Below are positions 42,193 to 44,179 of a stretch of DNA of 44,179 nt, in pieces. The translations under genes and the position numbers were made by a program. This DNA is from Candidatus Bathyarchaeota archaeon (GTDB taxonomy: Archaea > Thermoproteota > Bathyarchaeia > Bathyarchaeales > Bathycorpusculaceae), in assembly GCA_003164295.1 (NCBI GenBank), contig PLTA01000011.1:1-44179 (forward strand), in the 5' to 3' direction. Below the pieces are notes generated by a model, which was not told where the DNA came from, did no database searches, and saw only the letters and a program-made list of their open reading frames with translations. Position 1 is the first letter of the stretch. Every line of letters starts with the position of its first letter.

Positions 42193-42222
42193 AATAACTT
42201 GCAGTAACTGAGGTTGAAAAAA

Positions 42223-42393
42223 ATGGAACCAGAAGAATTTATTGAAAAAATAAAGAAAGCCTTTGCCAGAGTTATTGCGATGCCTGATTGGATGCAAACA
42301 ATTCTGCTGGAAGACATAGACGCCGCAATCGAAAACAGAATCCGCACCATGGAAATAATAATTCAGAGCCAAAGCTCTACCAGTGATCCTTAA
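42223..42393 (+). CDS. Small helical viral protein
   Basis: This 56-residue protein is not picked up by length-based searches: ATG 42223 after GAGGTTG, stop TAA 42391-42393. It is amphipathic and helical (EPEEFIEKIKKAFARVIAMP, then WMQTILLEDIDAAIENRIRT). It lies between the GNAT frame and the small terminase gene. Similar small helical ORFs are common before terminase genes. Function unknown. Confidence 0.55.
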   Translation: MEPEEFIEKIKKAFARVIAMPDWMQTILLEDIDAAIENRIRTMEIIIQSQSSTSDP

Positions 42394-42432
42394 ATCGGTA
42401 AATTCCAGAAACCTTGGAAAAGTGAAGATTTT

Positions 42433-42900
42433 ATGCAGCTCCATACGCTTGAAAGACGCTTAGAATTGCTAAAGGACGAAGGAAATGGGTTAAACACCCA
42501 CGAAATAGTCCAAGAATTAATGGCGAAATTTGGCTGTTCAAGGAGTACTGCTTACAATGATTTTGCCACTAAGCCAGAGTGGCAGCCTATTTTGCAGGAA
42601 CTAGCCAAACAGTTGCTTAAGGTACAGAATCGACATGAGCAGCTTTACCGCAAAGCCAGCTTCATGTATAGTCAAGCAAAAAGTGATCGTGCACGAATTG
42701 CGGCTTTGAATCTTATGCGCCAAATTAACGTCGAATCCGTCCAACTTGGCGGAGTCAAACCAACTGAGCAAACTCAAACTGAAGAAAGTCACATAAAATG
42801 GGAGGACCCAGAAGTATGCAAAAAACAATACTCATCCGATATAAGCCTCACCCCGGACAATGCAGATTCCACTTCTGCCCAGCAAGATTTCGAATCCTAA
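42433..42900 (+). CDS. Terminase small subunit
   Basis: In this 155-residue protein, residues about 20-55 form an HTH (NTHEIVQELMAKFGCSRSTA), followed by helices (KVQNRHEQLYRKASFMYSQA) and an acidic, disordered end. HTH plus oligomerising helices is the usual architecture of small terminases, which recognise the packaging site. The gene overlaps the large terminase start by 85 bases, the typical order. The specific DNA site is not identified. Confidence 0.72.
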   Translation: MQLHTLERRLELLKDEGNGLNTHEIVQELMAKFGCSRSTAYNDFATKPEWQPILQELAKQLLKVQNRHEQLYRKASFMYSQAKSDRARIAALNLMRQINVESVQLGGVKPTEQTQTEESHIKWEDPEVCKKQYSSDISLTPDNADSTSAQQDFES

Positions 42901-44048
42901 ACTGCGGGAGACGTTGGGGCAAAACCGTTGCAGGCGCCAATGAATTCATAAGGCAAATGTGGCAGCAAGGCGAGGGCAAAGAAAAAACTGGAATTGTTGG
43001 CTTTGCGGTTGCACCCACATATTGGCATACGCAGCGGCAATGGAGCGAATTTTTCAATTATTGTCCACCTGAATTAATTGAGGAAATTCATCGGGGTGAT
43101 CGTCATGTGCTTTTGTCGGGGAATCGGCATGTTTGGTTTAAGAGTGCTGATAATCCTGATTCGCTAAGAAGTCAAGGCGTAAAAGTTCTTTGGGTTGATG
43201 AGGGCGCACAAATTACTGAGGAAGCGTGGACTCTTGCCCTTAGACCAGCTTTGATGGATGAGAAAGGCATCGCCTTCTTCACCGGCACTCCAAGAGGACA
43301 CAATTGGTATTTCCGATTATGGACCAGGGGTCAAGATCCAAAACAAACTGAGTATAAGAGCTGGAGTTTCCCAAGTGCCTCTAACCCATACTTGGATCCA
43401 ACCGAGATTGCTTCGTTTGCTCGTGATATGCCTGAGTTGGCTTATCGGCAAGAAGTGTTAGCTCAATTTCTTGAAGATGTTGGTTCGGTTTTCCGGGGTG
43501 TAGACCGCATAGTCAAAGGCAGTTTCCAATCATTTCAGAGGGAAAAGCAGTACGTTATGGGTGCTGATCTTGCGAAGCTTGAAGACTTTACTGCCCTAAG
43601 TGTTTTGGATATGCAAGGGAATTTATGCGCTTTCGATAGGTTTAGTGAATTAGATTGGGTTTTCCAACGTAAACGTATCGTTCAGCTAGCTCAGCGGTAT
43701 GATGCCCGCTTGCTCATTGACAGCACAGGAATAGGTGATCCAATCTGTGATGAACTCTACCGCGAAAACGTTAGAGTAGATGGTTACAAGTTTACCAATG
43801 CAAGCAAGAAAGACATCATTGAAAACCTGAGTATGATGATTGAGAATCAGCAAATTTCGATTCCACTGATTCCCCAGTTGATTAATGAGCTTAAACTGTA
43901 CGGTTACAAGACAACCCGCAGTGGAAATGTGCAGTATGGGGCGCCTGAAGGTTATCATGATGACTGCGTGGTTGCTTTAGCGTTGGCTGCTTGGCAACTG
44001 AAGCAAACTCCTCCGCCCGGCAAGGGTGTGGGCTTCATAAAACATTGA
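42816..44048 (+). CDS. terL: Terminase large subunit
   Basis: The protein has 410 residues from ATG 42816, chosen for GGAGGA at 42801-42806; the upstream ATG at 42798 would overlap that site. N-terminal ATPase: Walker A NCGRRWGKTVAG near residue 32, Walker B KVLWVDEGAQI near 130, coupling motif FFTGTPRG near 155. C-terminal RNase H-like nuclease: GADLAKLEDFTALSVLD near 250, then LLIDSTGIGD near 300, then YHDDCVVALALA near 380, which supply the acidic metal-binding residues. It packages DNA through the portal. Length and order are those of head-tailed viruses. Confidence 0.95.
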   Translation: MQKTILIRYKPHPGQCRFHFCPARFRILNCGRRWGKTVAGANEFIRQMWQQGEGKEKTGIVGFAVAPTYWHTQRQWSEFFNYCPPELIEEIHRGDRHVLLSGNRHVWFKSADNPDSLRSQGVKVLWVDEGAQITEEAWTLALRPALMDEKGIAFFTGTPRGHNWYFRLWTRGQDPKQTEYKSWSFPSASNPYLDPTEIASFARDMPELAYRQEVLAQFLEDVGSVFRGVDRIVKGSFQSFQREKQYVMGADLAKLEDFTALSVLDMQGNLCAFDRFSELDWVFQRKRIVQLAQRYDARLLIDSTGIGDPICDELYRENVRVDGYKFTNASKKDIIENLSMMIENQQISIPLIPQLINELKLYGYKTTRSGNVQYGAPEGYHDDCVVALALAAWQLKQTPPPGKGVGFIKH

Positions 44049-44060
44049 GAGCCAAAATCC

Positions 44061-44179
44061 TTGAAGCAATCAGAAAATAATCGCTTTATAATTGCTAAGC
44101 TCCAGAGAGATCTCGCGGCAATTATTCAGGAATTTCATGAGTATCAGCATGAAGTAGATCGGCACTTTCTGAATCTGCC
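44061..44179 (+). CDS. Partial gene after terminase
   Basis: TTG 44061 opens a frame that runs to the window end: 39 residues, helical and charged (FIIAKLQRDLAAIIQEFHEY). It begins 12 bases after the terminase stop, where a portal gene or small packaging protein is normally found. No motif is available in this short piece, and the ribosome site is weak. Confidence 0.45.
   Translation, partial: MKQSENNRFIIAKLQRDLAAIIQEFHEYQHEVDRHFLNL

Noticed and set aside
1..44179. Direct circular closure of the window ends
   Set aside because: Joining the last base to the first gives a frame that soon stops, and head genes would still be missing; no terminal overlap is visible.
1..44179. CRISPR array, rRNA, integrase or transposase
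   Set aside because: No regularly spaced repeats, rRNA-like sequence, tyrosine/serine recombinase or DDE transposase motifs were found in the reading frames.

Overview
The window reads as an archaeal head-tailed virus (Caudoviricetes type), either as a genome or as one or more proviruses with host-derived cargo. The phage side is clear: a terminase pair and packaging genes at the right end (40.0-44.2 kb), and a tail module at the left end (0.3-8.1 kb) with tail tube, tail chaperones, tape measure, distal tail and hub proteins, fibres and a holin-like protein. The archaeal side rests on Tfx-type and ArsR-like winged-helix regulators, Trm112-like and zinc-ribbon micro-proteins, secreted Kelch, NosD-type and propeller proteins with a C-terminal anchor, strong GGAGGTGA ribosome binding sites with many TTG/GTG starts, T-run terminators and AT-rich boxes in place of -35/-10 promoters. 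A Bathyarchaeia-like or methanogen host is an inference; no gene fixes it. Portal, protease and major capsid genes are absent, so the missing head module should lie beyond the right end, and before the left end if the genome is circular.

Layout. (1) 0-8.6 kb, plus strand: tail genes, including a canonical -1 slippery site between the two tail chaperone frames. (2) 8.7-16.5 kb, mostly minus: secreted and anchored proteins (Kelch, a peptidase-like protein that looks split by a frameshift, two unknown exported proteins), a membrane winged-helix regulator, a decayed CPBP protease gene and a small winged-helix regulator. Three promoters here share a two-part operator with constant 53-54 bp spacing. 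(3) 16.6-30.5 kb: a cell-surface or glycan cassette with three glycosyltransferases, a Trm112-like protein, two 336-residue Cys-rich paralogues each made of two similar halves, a Tfx regulator plus seven-bladed propeller operon, a frameshifted PQQ-like propeller, a zinc-ribbon protein, a winged-helix regulator and a small membrane protein. Eight promoters here share TTTCWGAAA exactly 12 bp upstream of a CTTAAA-like box. (4) 30.5-33.5 kb: a Rad50-like ATPase with a small partner. (5) 33.6-36.0 kb: a tRNA 3'-end fragment (possible attachment site), then small zinc proteins and DNA-binding proteins. (6) 36.2-39.9 kb: two more secreted proteins, each next to a membrane winged-helix regulator. (7) 40-44.2 kb: packaging operon with a ParB-like protein, an ATPase joined to a GNAT domain through a second -1 slippery site, and small and large terminase.

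How it may work together. The two small winged-helix paralogues (16.1 and 29.6 kb) each sit behind a different one of the two promoter classes, so each may control its own set of surface genes. The virus or island would then carry two separately regulated surface programmes: exported proteins, and glycosyltransferases with the paired Cys-rich proteins. This regulon structure is the most novel feature of the window. The main alternative for the layout is two proviruses flanking a host island; the tail-to-terminase order and the tRNA fragment allow either reading.
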